From an uncultured Clostridia bacterium (lineage in GTDB: Bacteria > Bacillota > Clostridia > TANB77 > CAG-508): 33,924 nucleotides of DNA. Both the position numbers and the translations under genes were made by a program. Every line of letters begins with the position of its first letter. Positions within the stretch are counted from its first letter, which is position 1. Shown in pieces: positions 16,198-23,406 of the stretch. Location: the NCBI GenBank assembly GCA_944386685.1, contig CALXCA010000022.1, positions 1 through 33,924 of the forward strand. Reading direction: 5' to 3'. A model generated the notes under the pieces. The model ran no database searches. It worked only from the letters and a program-made list of their open reading frames with translations, and was not told where the DNA came from.

Positions 16198-16596
16198 ATG
16201 GAACTTATGGATGGTATAGATAATAAAGAAAAACAAAATGAAGATATAAATAATAATCAATTAGAATTATGGAATAAACTTAATGAAAGCAATACATTGC
16301 CAGAAATACAAAATTACATAAAAGAAGTAATAAGAATTAGAGGTTTTGTAGGTCAAGAAATTGAGAAAACAATGTTATTATTACTAGAAGAAGTAGGTGA
16401 ACTTGCAAAATCGATTAGAAAAAATGCAACGAATATGAACATTGATAAAAATAAATTAAATCATTATGATACAATAGAAAGTGAAATCGCAGATGTTTTT
16501 ATAGTATTAAATAGTGTATGCAATAAATTAAATATTGATTTATACAAAGCATTAAAAGATAAAGAAGAAGAAAACATAAAAAGAAAATGGCAGTAG
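16198..16596 (+). CDS. MazG-like nucleotide pyrophosphohydrolase
   Basis: The start at 16198 fits AAGGAG 6 bp upstream; an adjacent ATG at 16195 is also possible. The 133-residue product has the MazG fold signature: the helix LLLEEVGELAKSI with E64, E65 and E68, and the helix ESEIADVFIVLNSV with E96 and D99, which together bind the metal. The C-terminus ENIKRKW is also typical. Family members hydrolyse nucleoside triphosphates to monophosphates, often as house-cleaning or as defence against phage. It stands next to a decayed toxin gene in an accessory block, so a defence role is plausible. Confidence 0.8.
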   Translation: MELMDGIDNKEKQNEDINNNQLELWNKLNESNTLPEIQNYIKEVIRIRGFVGQEIEKTMLLLLEEVGELAKSIRKNATNMNIDKNKLNHYDTIESEIADVFIVLNSVCNKLNIDLYKALKDKEEENIKRKWQ

Positions 16597-16641
16597 TGTT
16601 GAACAATAGTAAAAATTTTTTATATTTTTTAGAAGGAAAAC

Positions 16642-17014
16642 ATGAAACTATATGCAGTAACAGATGAATATAGAGATTATTTAAGACGATTTGATAGTAT
16701 AGTTTATGACAATAAATAAGATAAAAAAAAGCAATGAGAAAATATTTAGGTATAGTTTTAACAATAAATGAAATGAATTACTATATATATGTCATCTCCT
16801 AAAAATGTTGAAAAAGAACTTAAAATTATTGAAAAAAATGAAGATTTGATAAAAAAATGCAAGTATTATTTATAATCAAAAAGATAACGGTTATGATGAT
16901 TCATATATAAAGAATGTAGTTGATTTTAAACTATTAGAAGAAAAATGTAGAGAATATAAAAATAATAAATACATATTGTATTTTTTCATTAATTATTATA
17001 TACTAACTTCATAA
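16642..17014 (+). pseudogene. Decayed AbiQ/ToxN-type toxin gene
   Basis: The first frame reads MKLYAVTDEYRDYLRRFDSI and stops early. Shifted frames continue with RKYLGIVLTINEMNYYIY, then SSPKNVEKELKII, then VVDFKLLEEKCREYK. This order matches the type III toxin family: start, central GIVLEI-type strand, SSPK block, and the final DF..LE..C helix. At least three frameshifts or stops break it. In type III systems an RNA of tandem repeats neutralises the toxin; no such repeats are seen in the 45 bp upstream, so the antitoxin seems lost too. AGAAGGA precedes the ATG. Confidence 0.7.
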
Positions 17015-17020
17015 ATGAAT

Positions 17021-17046
17021 GTAAACATTGTTTGCATTTTGTTTGC
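17021..17046. promoter_or_regulatory. Candidate integrase arm sites, right end of block B
   Basis: GTAAACA (17021-17027), TGTTTGC (17029-17035) and TGTTTGC (17040-17046) repeat the layout seen before att1 and att3: inverted word, 1 bp, word, 4 bp, word. They end 123 bp before att2. Confidence 0.5.
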
Positions 17047-17168
17047 AAAAAATATGAAAACATATATAAAATTAGTACTAATAATATAATAAATATGAAA
17101 GGACATAATCCTTGATATTATTAGTAAAAATAATGTTTTATAGTATTGATAATACAGAAATAAAGTCT

Positions 17169-17219
17169 TCATGTGGTTCGGGAAAGAAATATAAGAATTG
17201 CTGTGGAAAGAACGCATAG
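17169..17219 (+). other. Attachment site att2: SEC-C motif 3' gene end
   Basis: The 17 codons encode SCGSGKKYKNCCGKNA and TAG. It differs from att1 at four bases, all silent or in the stop codon. No gene body is attached. It separates blocks B and C. Confidence 0.75.
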
Positions 17220-17256
17220 CACCTGTGTTTAAACATTTTACAAAAATTGAAAATTT

Positions 17257-17279
17257 GGTGACAAAATTAGGTTGTCACC
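17257..17279. promoter_or_regulatory. Left-end palindrome of element C
   Basis: GGTGACA (17257-17263) and TGTCACC (17273-17279) are perfect inverted copies of a TGTCACC word. It lies 38 bp after att2, as the related words do after att1. It is likely an integrase or excisionase site. Confidence 0.45.
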
Positions 17280-17318
17280 CAAACTTAAATAAAAAATTTA
17301 TAAAAGCTTAAAATTAAA

Positions 17319-17356
17319 GAAGTGTAACCTAAATAAAATGGGTGGCGCTTCTTTTT
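17319..17356 (+). terminator. Terminator upstream of the split integrase
   Basis: GAAGTG (17319-17324) pairs with CGCTTC (17346-17351) with further ACC/GGT pairing inside, then five T. It matches the terminator at the same place after att1. Confidence 0.6.
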
Positions 17357-17406
17357 ATATTAAAATTTACAAAAGATAGAAATAAAAAATTAAGGAGGTA
17401 GTAATT

Positions 17407-18689
17407 ATGAGGAAAATTAATGTAAGAAAAAGGGGAAAGGTGTATGAATACTTTTTCGAGGGAGCAAAAGTAAACAACAAAAGGACTAGAATTTCAAAAT
17501 CTGGATTTAGAACAAAAAATGAAGCGTATTTAGCAGGAATGAAATCTTATGATGAATATATTAATGGAAAAAATAAAGAAGAAGCCCAAATGTCATATTC
17601 AGACTATTTAGATTATTGGATGAAAGAATATTTTGAAATAAACTATAAATATTCAACTGCTAAAAGATATAGAGAATCATTCGAAGCAATAAAGAAAATA
17701 CTTGGAAAGTATAGAATTTGCAATATTACACCATATTTACTAAATCAAGCACTATTAAAATTATATCAAAAAACAGGGAATAAAGAATCTTTGAGAAATT
17801 ATCAAAAAGTTATAAAAAGTTCATTAAGAGATGCTGCAAACTATTTTGGCTTTATTGAAGGTAATCCGGCAGGAAATTTGCAAATTCCAAGAGTTTTATC
17901 ATTCGAGTTAAAAAAAACAGAATAAAACATATTTATACCAAAGAAGAAATTAAAAGAATATTATTAAGATTTCAAAACAATACAACATTCACTTGTGCAT
18001 TTTTAACAGCATGTTATACAGGAATGAGAACTGGAGAAGTATTTGCTCTAACCTGGAATGATATTGATTTAAAAAATAGGTTAATAAGGATAAATAAAAC
18101 TGTATATTCAAAATTAAAAGATGAAAAAGGAAGATGGTTTTTAGGAACAGCCAAAACTGAAGGATGTTGTAGAGAAGTTTATATTTGTGATACCTTATAT
18201 AAAGCATTATGTAATTACAAAAAGCAACAACAATTATACAAGAAAAAATATGGTAATAATTATAAAAAGTATTCATTAGAGCCAATAAAAAATAAATATG
18301 GAAAAATAATTGAATACAAGATAATTGAAAGTAAATATAAAAATAGAAATAATGTTGAAATGGTATTTACACGCAAAAATGGAAGCTATGCAGGAACTGA
18401 TGTTATTAAATATCCATTTAAAATTATCCACCATGAATTACAAATAGAGAATTGTAGATTTTATGATTTAAGGGGAAGTTATGCAACAAAATGTTTAAGG
18501 AATGGTGTTGAAATTAAGGATGTCGCTGATATATTAGGACATAAAAGAATTGAAACTACAGAAAATTATTATATATCAAGTACAATAGAAGATATACAAA
18601 AAGCAAGTGTAGTTTTAGAAAATATAATTCAATCGGATATTACAAATAAGATTATAAATTTTGAAGAATTTGTAAAAAAGGTTGAATAA
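17407..18689 (+). pseudogene. int: Tyrosine integrase split by a frameshift
   Basis: AAGGAGG lies upstream of the ATG. The first frame gives residues 1-172, with arm-binding and core-binding domains like those of the integrase at 4511. It then stops just after an A8 tract (17910-17917). The other frame continues directly with KHIYTKEEIKRIL and the catalytic domain: YTGMRTGE, FYDLRGSYAT, the LGH box and the tyrosine in TENYYISST. One more A in the tract would give a full protein of about 427 residues. All catalytic positions seen in the intact integrase are kept, including Tyr in place of the first HxxR histidine. The break could be a real mutation, a read error or a slippage site. Confidence 0.8.
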
Positions 18690-18744
18690 TAAATACTTAT
18701 ATGATACAATACAAATGTTCGCAATATCAAAAGGAGGTAGTGCT

Positions 18745-19764
18745 TTGAATAATAAATTAATAAATAATGAAATCAATAATATATTTGATAACATTAAAGA
18801 GTTAGTAATTAATAGTAGAAACAAGGTTTACAATACTGTTAATACAGAAATGCTTAATTTATATTGGAATATAGGAAAAGCAATTATGGAAATACAACAA
18901 GGAGATGAACGAGCCACTTATGGAGAAACTGTACTCGAAAGGCTATCTCAAAAATTAACAGCAGAATTTGGAAAAGGTTTTTCTAAACGAAATTTAGAAA
19001 GAATGAGAAAATTTTATATATATTTTCCAATTGCGACAACAGTGTCGACGCAATTAAGTTGGTCACATTATCTTGAAATAATTAAGATTGAAGAAGAGGC
19101 AAAGAGAAATTTTTATATTAAAGAGACCATAAACTCAAGATGGAGTGTTCGCGAACTCCAAAGACAAATTGGTTCATTATTATATGAAAGATTGCTAATA
19201 TCATCTAATAAAAACAAAGTATTAGAATTATCAGAGAAAGGGCATGAGATAACAGAAAGTAAGGATTTAGTAAAAGACCCATTTGTACTTGAATTCCTTG
19301 ACATAAAAGAAAATACAGATTATTTAGAATCTGATTTAGAAAAAAACATATTGGAACATTTAAAAGAGTTTCTGTTGGAATTAGGAAAGGGATTTATGTT
19401 TGTAGGTTCTCAAGTGAGATTAACATTAGAAGAAGACCACTTTTATCCTGACTTAGTTTTTTATAATAGGCTTTTAAAATGCTTTGTAATAATAGATTTA
19501 AAAATTGGAAAAGTGACGCATCAGGATATTGGACAAATGCAAATGTATGTTAACTATTACGACAGAGAGATAAAAAGTGATGATGAAAATCCAACAGTTG
19601 GAATCTTACTTTCTACCTTAAAGAATAAAACGGTAGTAAAGTATACATTACCGGAAGATAATAAAAATATTTTTTCATCTAGTTACAAACTACATTTGCC
19701 AACAGAACAGGAATTGATTGATGCTGTAGAAGAAGAAAAGAAAAATTTAGAATTAAATGAATAA
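18745..19764 (+). CDS. DUF1016/YhcG-type PD-(D/E)XK nuclease
   Basis: The TTG at 18745 is chosen because AAGGAGG lies 7 bp upstream; the frame is open 63 bp earlier without such a site. The 339-residue product has the DUF1016 N-terminal helical domain (WNIGKAIMEIQQG, SKRNLERMRKFY, SWSHYLEIIKI). The C-terminal nuclease domain has D236 in FYPDLVFYN and D251-x-K253 in CFVIIDLKIG, followed by DIGQMQMYVNYYD. Members occur near type I restriction genes and in mobile elements; their nuclease role is inferred from the fold. Here it is the only cargo between integrase and att3. Confidence 0.9.
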   Translation: MNNKLINNEINNIFDNIKELVINSRNKVYNTVNTEMLNLYWNIGKAIMEIQQGDERATYGETVLERLSQKLTAEFGKGFSKRNLERMRKFYIYFPIATTVSTQLSWSHYLEIIKIEEEAKRNFYIKETINSRWSVRELQRQIGSLLYERLLISSNKNKVLELSEKGHEITESKDLVKDPFVLEFLDIKENTDYLESDLEKNILEHLKEFLLELGKGFMFVGSQVRLTLEEDHFYPDLVFYNRLLKCFVIIDLKIGKVTHQDIGQMQMYVNYYDREIKSDDENPTVGILLSTLKNKTVVKYTLPEDNKNIFSSSYKLHLPTEQELIDAVEEEKKNLELNE

Positions 19765-19782
19765 ACACAATCAAAATGTATT

Positions 19783-19964
19783 ATGGTAAATAAAAATATG
19801 TTGGCGACATTGTTGCCAATTTGTTGCCACAATATAAAAAAAGATAATTAGAATAATACAATAAATACTATATATACCTTTTCATAAAGTTTTTTAAAAT
19901 TAAGAAATACCAATAATATAGATAATATTGTATATATTAATAATAATAAATTTTCCACTACTAC
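19783..19964 (+). repeat. Element right-end direct repeat, copy 1
   Basis: The first ~95 bp are nearly identical to 20071-20165; the rest is about 80% alike. It contains the arm words at 19802-19829. It stays similar up to CTACTAC, which in copy 2 leads into att3. Here a TTGGTC sequence follows, perhaps a decayed att. Confidence 0.85.
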
Positions 19965-19986
19965 TTGGTCTAATTATATATATTAA

Positions 19987-20015
19987 TTGACAAAATAAAA
20001 CTTACATGGTATATA
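19987..20015 (+). promoter_or_regulatory. Strong promoter between the two end repeats
   Basis: TTGACA (19987-19992) and TATATA (20010-20015) are 17 bp apart. The -10 lies inside a long imperfect palindrome (about 20001-20054) whose arms include CTTACA and TGTAAG, so a repressor site is possible. The transcript would cross att3 and reach kduD. Confidence 0.6.
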
Positions 20016-20070
20016 TAAGTATATAAAATATACTGTGTAAGTTTTTACATTATATTTTATAAATATATTA

Positions 20071-20249
20071 ATGGTAAATAAAAATATGTTGGCGACATTG
20101 TTGCCAATTTGTTGCCACAATATAAGAAAAGATAATTAGAATAATACAATAAATACTATATATACCTTCTTATATTAATTCTTTAAATCAAGAAATACCA
20201 ATAGTATAGATAATATTGTATATACTAATAATACTTGATTTCCTACTAC
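20071..20249 (+). repeat. Element right-end direct repeat, copy 2
   Basis: This is the partner of 19783-19964, offset by 288 bp, and it runs directly into att3. It holds the arm words TGGCGACA (20090-20097), TGTTGCCA (20099-20106) and TGTTGCCA (20110-20117), with the same 1-bp and 11-bp spacing as at the other ends. Confidence 0.85.
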
Positions 20250-20298
20250 ATGTGGTTCGGGTAAAAAGTATAAGAACTGTTGTGGCAAAAACGCATAG
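20248..20298 (+). other. Attachment site att3: SEC-C motif 3' gene end
   Basis: The 17 codons encode TCGSGKKYKNCCGKNA and TAG. Compared with att1 the base changes are silent apart from the first codon (Ser to Thr) and the stop codon. It is the last copy; kduD follows, so this is probably the outer junction with the chromosome. Confidence 0.75.
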
Positions 20299-20359
20299 CA
20301 CATACTGTTAGAGCATTTTATAATTGGATAAATTAATTTTTTAGAAAGGAAATTAAACT

Positions 20360-21121
20360 ATGGTAAAGGATTTATTTAACTTAGATGGAAAAGTTGCAAT
20401 AGTTACAGGAGCAAGTAGAGGACTTGGACAAGGCATGGCAATTGCTTTAGCACAAGCAGGAGCAAATATAGTTGGAGTTGGTCAAAGTGATATGAAATCA
20501 ACAAAAGCAGAAATAAACAAAGTAGGAAGAGAATTTTTTGAAATAAAAGCAGACTTAACAACTACAGAAAAAGTAGATGAAATAGTAAGAAAAACTGTAG
20601 AAGAATTTGGAAGAGTAGATATTTTGGTTAATAATGCAGGAACAATAAGAAGACAGGATGCAATTGAATATACAGAAAAAGATTGGGATGACATTCTAAA
20701 TTTAAATCTAAAAACAGTATTTTTCTTATCTCAAAGAGTTGCAAAAGAATTTATAAAACAAAAAACAGGTGGAAAAATAATTAGTATCGCATCAATGTTA
20801 TCATTTCAAGGTGGAATTAGGGTTCCAGCATATACTGCAAGTAAAAGTGGAGTTGCAGGAATAACAAAATCATTAGCAAATGAATGGGCAAAATATAATA
20901 TTAATGTAAATGCAATTGCTCCAGGATATATTGCTACAGATAATACAAAAGCAATTAGAGAAGATGATAAAAGAAATTTAGAAATTTTAGAAAGAATACC
21001 TGCAGGAAGATGGGGAACCCCAGAAGATTTAGCAGGAGCAATTGTTTTTCTTGCATCCAAAGCATCTGACTATGTAAATGGATATACATTAGCTGTTGAT
21101 GGAGGATGGTTAGCAAGATAA
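20360..21121 (+). CDS. kduD: 2-dehydro-3-deoxy-D-gluconate 5-dehydrogenase
   Basis: This 253-residue short-chain dehydrogenase is of standard length. It has the NAD-binding TGASRGLG (16-23), NNAG (91-94) and the catalytic S145, Y158 and K162 (YTASK). Several blocks are diagnostic for KduD: TIRRQDAIEY, MLSFQGGIRVPAYTASKSG, and the end DYVNGYTLAVDGGWLAR. The enzyme interconverts 2,5-diketo-3-deoxygluconate and 2-dehydro-3-deoxygluconate in breakdown of pectin-type sugars in the cytoplasm. AAGGAA precedes the ATG. No partner kduI is in view. It stands alone next to att3, so it may be read from the promoter at 19987. Confidence 0.93.
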   Translation: MVKDLFNLDGKVAIVTGASRGLGQGMAIALAQAGANIVGVGQSDMKSTKAEINKVGREFFEIKADLTTTEKVDEIVRKTVEEFGRVDILVNNAGTIRRQDAIEYTEKDWDDILNLNLKTVFFLSQRVAKEFIKQKTGGKIISIASMLSFQGGIRVPAYTASKSGVAGITKSLANEWAKYNINVNAIAPGYIATDNTKAIREDDKRNLEILERIPAGRWGTPEDLAGAIVFLASKASDYVNGYTLAVDGGWLAR

Positions 21122-21291
21122 TTCATAATTTCCTCCAATCGTATTCAAAATTTATTTATTATTAATATATCAAAATTTCTTACTGAACTGTAGCCACATA
21201 AAGTTTCTAAATAAGTCCGCTATTGTTCTTGTAAAAAAAGTGATATAATATTAAGAAAAGAAGAGAATAATAAATGCAAGGAGAGATACAA

Positions 21292-21586
21292 ATGGATGAA
21301 GATAGACAAAATTTAAGAGATAGCCAAAAATATCAAAAAAATACTAATATACCAAAAACAAATAATTCTGTAAGAACATTTAAACAAGTTGAGGCAAGGG
21401 AAATTGCTCTGCGGAGCTAGAACTGGTAGATTAAAAATATTACAAGAAAAATTAAAAGAAGGAATAAAAAGTTTGAGAAATCAAGGTAAAGATTCCATTG
21501 AAAATAATATTTCAACAAGGAATCAAGGCGAAATTCCTAATGTAAATAATAATTTATCGAAAAATCAAGAAGATAATGGAAGATAA
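21292..21586 (+). pseudogene. Small hypothetical gene with a frameshift
   Basis: The ATG at 21292 follows AAGGAGAG. The frame runs to TAG at 21418-21420 with a polar sequence ending TFKQVEAREIALRS. The +1 frame then continues with ARTGRLKILQEKLKEGIKSL and a low-complexity Asn/Gln-rich end at 21586. The two halves join naturally near 21390-21417 if one base is skipped. The family is not recognised. It precedes the paralogue of the small protein of block B. A promoter may include TATAAT at 21244-21249. Confidence 0.45.
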
Positions 21587-21617
21587 TATAACAAATAAAC
21601 AAAGGAGGAAAATCAAT

Positions 21618-22100
21618 ATGGCAGAGCAACAGGAAATTTGCGATATAGCAAGAGAAACAATATATGTTTTAAGTAATTTTGAACCTGCATTTGTTGCCAA
21701 AATATCTAAAAGAGTTTTAAATGATTTAAAACAATTAGCTTATAAATCAAATAAAATTGTAAGTATAGATAAAACCAAAAGTTTAAATGAGCAGAATATT
21801 ATGCCAGAGACAAGAGATATGATAGCTGTATTGTATTATAATTATATTGCTTCACCTGAAGAAAAAAAGTTAATAGTACAAAAATGGAATGAAAATGAAG
21901 TAAGATTTCAAGAAAAATTAAAAAGAAAGTATAATTTAGATAACTTATTAAAAAAAGATGAAGTATCAAGAGAAAGACATGTTCAAAAAACAGATGAAGA
22001 AGAAAAATATTCTGGTATGTTAAATTATGTAGGAGACTATGATGATGAGAATATATTTCAAAGAATAATTAATAAAATAAAAGATTTTTTTAATAAATGA
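21618..22100 (+). CDS. Small hypothetical protein, paralogue of the protein at 13160
   Basis: AAGGAGG 9 bp upstream fixes the start at 21618; the frame is open 42 bp earlier. The product has 160 residues. It shares blocks with the protein at 13160: VAKISK, MIAVLYYNYIASPEEK, KRKYNLDNLL, and a basic end FQRIINKIKDFFNK. It has no signal peptide. The two copies differ clearly, so they did not arise by recent duplication. Being next to a chromosomal gene, this copy may be the resident member. Function unknown. Confidence 0.6.
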   Translation: MAEQQEICDIARETIYVLSNFEPAFVAKISKRVLNDLKQLAYKSNKIVSIDKTKSLNEQNIMPETRDMIAVLYYNYIASPEEKKLIVQKWNENEVRFQEKLKRKYNLDNLLKKDEVSRERHVQKTDEEEKYSGMLNYVGDYDDENIFQRIINKIKDFFNK

Positions 22101-22118
22101 GCTTTGCTCAATTTAATG

Positions 22119-22149
22119 TACGCCAATTTTACAAAGTAAAATTGGCGTA
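22119..22149 (+). terminator. Perfect 14-bp hairpin after the gene at 21618
   Basis: The arms 22119-22132 and 22136-22149 are perfect complements around AAA. A T run (TTTTT) follows 6 bp later. It separates this gene from the cotJ operon. Confidence 0.7.
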
Positions 22150-22284
22150 TTAACATTTTTGGCTAAAAAGTTAGATATTTACTCAATGTAAATAAGTTTT
22201 TTTAACATAAATAAGACATTATGGAGATGGAATAAAAAATAATATGATGATGTTTTTATTTTTGTAACAATTCAAAAAAAATGT

Positions 22285-22292
22285 CATAAAAT
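22285..22292 (+). promoter_or_regulatory. Possible sporulation promoter of cotJ
   Basis: CATAAAAT resembles the -10 element of mother-cell sigma-E promoters (CATACAnT). A matching -35 is not clear. It lies 32 bp before the cotJA start codon. cotJ operons are sigma-E-controlled in Bacillus. Confidence 0.3.
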
Positions 22293-22323
22293 GTAATATA
22301 AAAATAAAAAAAGGAGGAATAAA

Positions 22324-22698
22324 ATGTTTACGCGTAGATACAAAAAATGTTACTGCATGAACAATTCAAGTTACAATACAAGTAATGCGTCAGACAATTT
22401 AATAGAAGATAAATGTAATAATTTATGTTCAAATAATTGTTGTGATGAAATTACAGATAATTGTGAATGTGGATTTGATGAAGAATATGAAATGGGAGTA
22501 TTTCCAGAAAATCCAATGTTAGCACAAAGTTATGTTCCATGGCAATATATGGATAAAACATTTAAACCATGTGTTGGATTAAAAATGGGTACAATATTTC
22601 CAGAACTAGTAAGTCCTTACATGCCTTGTCAATCAATGAGGACTAATGAATATTTAGAGGCAACAAATAAGATAGGGGAGGGATGTAACAAATGCTAG
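22324..22698 (+). CDS. cotJA: Spore coat protein CotJA
   Basis: This 124-residue protein starts after AAGGAGG. The C-terminal half has the CotJA signature: LAQSYVPWQYM, then GLKMGTIFPELVSPYM. The first 60 residues are a Cys- and Asn-rich extension (several C-x-C and C-C pairs), longer than the Bacillus protein, which has about 80 residues. CotJA is part of a mother-cell coat layer and is needed to deposit CotJC on the spore. It overlaps cotJB by 7 bp, so the operon is coupled. Confidence 0.88.
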   Translation: MFTRRYKKCYCMNNSSYNTSNASDNLIEDKCNNLCSNNCCDEITDNCECGFDEEYEMGVFPENPMLAQSYVPWQYMDKTFKPCVGLKMGTIFPELVSPYMPCQSMRTNEYLEATNKIGEGCNKC

Positions 22699-23108
22699 AA
22701 GATGAAAATAGAAACTGCAATTGTATGTTTAACAATATGAATAATAATATGAATGCCAACATGAATAATATTGAAAATAATATGAATTACAATAGTATGA
22801 ATACAAATTTTATAGCTAATATGGAAAACAAAATGTCAGATTGTGAATGTAATAAATTTAATCAAACTAGAGAAGAAATGATAGAAAGAATTAAATGTTT
22901 AAATTTTGCAATTATAGAATTAGGTCTATATCTTGATACACATATTGATGATGAAAGAGCAATTTGCTTACACAGAAAATATTGTAAAGAATATAGAGAA
23001 TTAACAGATAAATATCAAAAAGTATATGGTCCATTAACAATACACTTTCCATGTAATAAATGGAGATGGATTGAAGAACCATGGCCTTGGGAAAGGGGGA
23101 ACTATTAA
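22692..23108 (+). CDS. cotJB: Spore coat protein CotJB
   Basis: This 138-residue protein begins inside cotJA. Residues about 58-138 match CotJB: REEMIERIKCLNFAIIELG, LYLDTHIDDERA, and the end KVYGPLTIHF then WPWERG. The first 50 residues are an unusual extension rich in Asn and Met (repeated NNMN) with scattered Cys. Such an extension is absent in Bacillus CotJB. It is a coat component made with CotJA and CotJC. The gene is intact although cotJC just after it is not. Confidence 0.9.
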   Translation: MLEDENRNCNCMFNNMNNNMNANMNNIENNMNYNSMNTNFIANMENKMSDCECNKFNQTREEMIERIKCLNFAIIELGLYLDTHIDDERAICLHRKYCKEYRELTDKYQKVYGPLTIHFPCNKWRWIEEPWPWERGNY

Positions 23109-23111
23109 AAT

Positions 23112-23309
23112 ATGTGGACTTATAATAAAATATTAGAATATCCAATAAATATTAAATGTCCAGATCCACGTCTTGCAAAAGTAATAATTAGTCAATATGG
23201 AGGACCAGATGGAGAACTTGCTGCATCATTAAGATATTTAACACAAAGATTTGGTATGCCAGACCAAAAAGCAAAAGCTATTTTAAATGATATTCGGAAC
23301 AGAAGAATA
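23112..23309 (+). pseudogene. cotJC: cotJC (manganese-catalase-like coat protein), interrupted
   Basis: The frame starts 3 bp after cotJB and encodes about the first 60 residues of CotJC: KILEYPINIKCPDPRLAK, SQYGGPDGELAASLRYLTQR, then KAILNDI. CotJC normally continues IGTEELAHLEM. Here one extra C at about 23295 shifts the frame, the bases for GTEE follow in the next frame to about 23307, and the similarity then ends. About two thirds of the protein, with most of the metal-binding residues, is missing from the window. The original frame runs on as foreign sequence to 23414. The rest is expected beyond the right end of the inserted element. Confidence 0.85.
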
Positions 23310-23310
23310 G
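23292..23310. other. Junction of cotJC with the inserted element
   Basis: cotJC similarity runs through GATATT, an extra C, then GGAACAGAAGAAT. After about 23309 the sequence is element-specific. The crossover lies either between GATATT and C, or inside the following 13 bases. Confidence 0.6.
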
Positions 23311-23319
23311 GCTCCAAAA

Positions 23320-23406
23320 TGTTATCAATTAAACCGTTTATTGTTATCAAATATCAACTATTGATAACAAAATGGAGCATATTCGACTGTACCATTTTGT
23401 TATCAA
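23320..23406. promoter_or_regulatory. Four recombinase- or repressor-type sites at the element edge
   Basis: TGTTATCAA occurs at 23320-23328, 23342-23350, 23398-23406, and inverted at 23361-23369. The first and third copies are embedded in larger inverted repeats, 23311-23328 against 23361-23378 (with GCTCC and GGAGC ends). Such clusters next to a junction usually bind the recombinase, its directionality factor or a repressor. Confidence 0.6.

Larger units (their letters stand above)
6124..17219. mobile_element. Accessory block B between att1 and att2
   Basis: Two SEC-C gene ends bound this 11-kb block. It contains integrase N-terminal remnants at 6358 and 14472, large repeat proteins, an IS200-like element and toxin-like genes. 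No complete integrase remains. It is probably a composite of several past integrations at the same site that can no longer excise by itself. Confidence 0.55.
17220..20298. mobile_element. Small element C between att2 and att3
   Basis: This 3-kb unit has a left arm palindrome, a terminator, a split integrase, one cargo gene (nuclease), a duplicated right end and att3. It has no transfer or replication genes. If the integrase frame is restored it could be a minimal integrative element; otherwise it depends on a related integrase. Confidence 0.55.

Noticed and set aside
17407..18689. Alternative genetic code as reason for split genes
   Set aside because: The breaks need frame changes, not stop reassignment; TGA, TAA and TAG all act as normal stops in intact genes.
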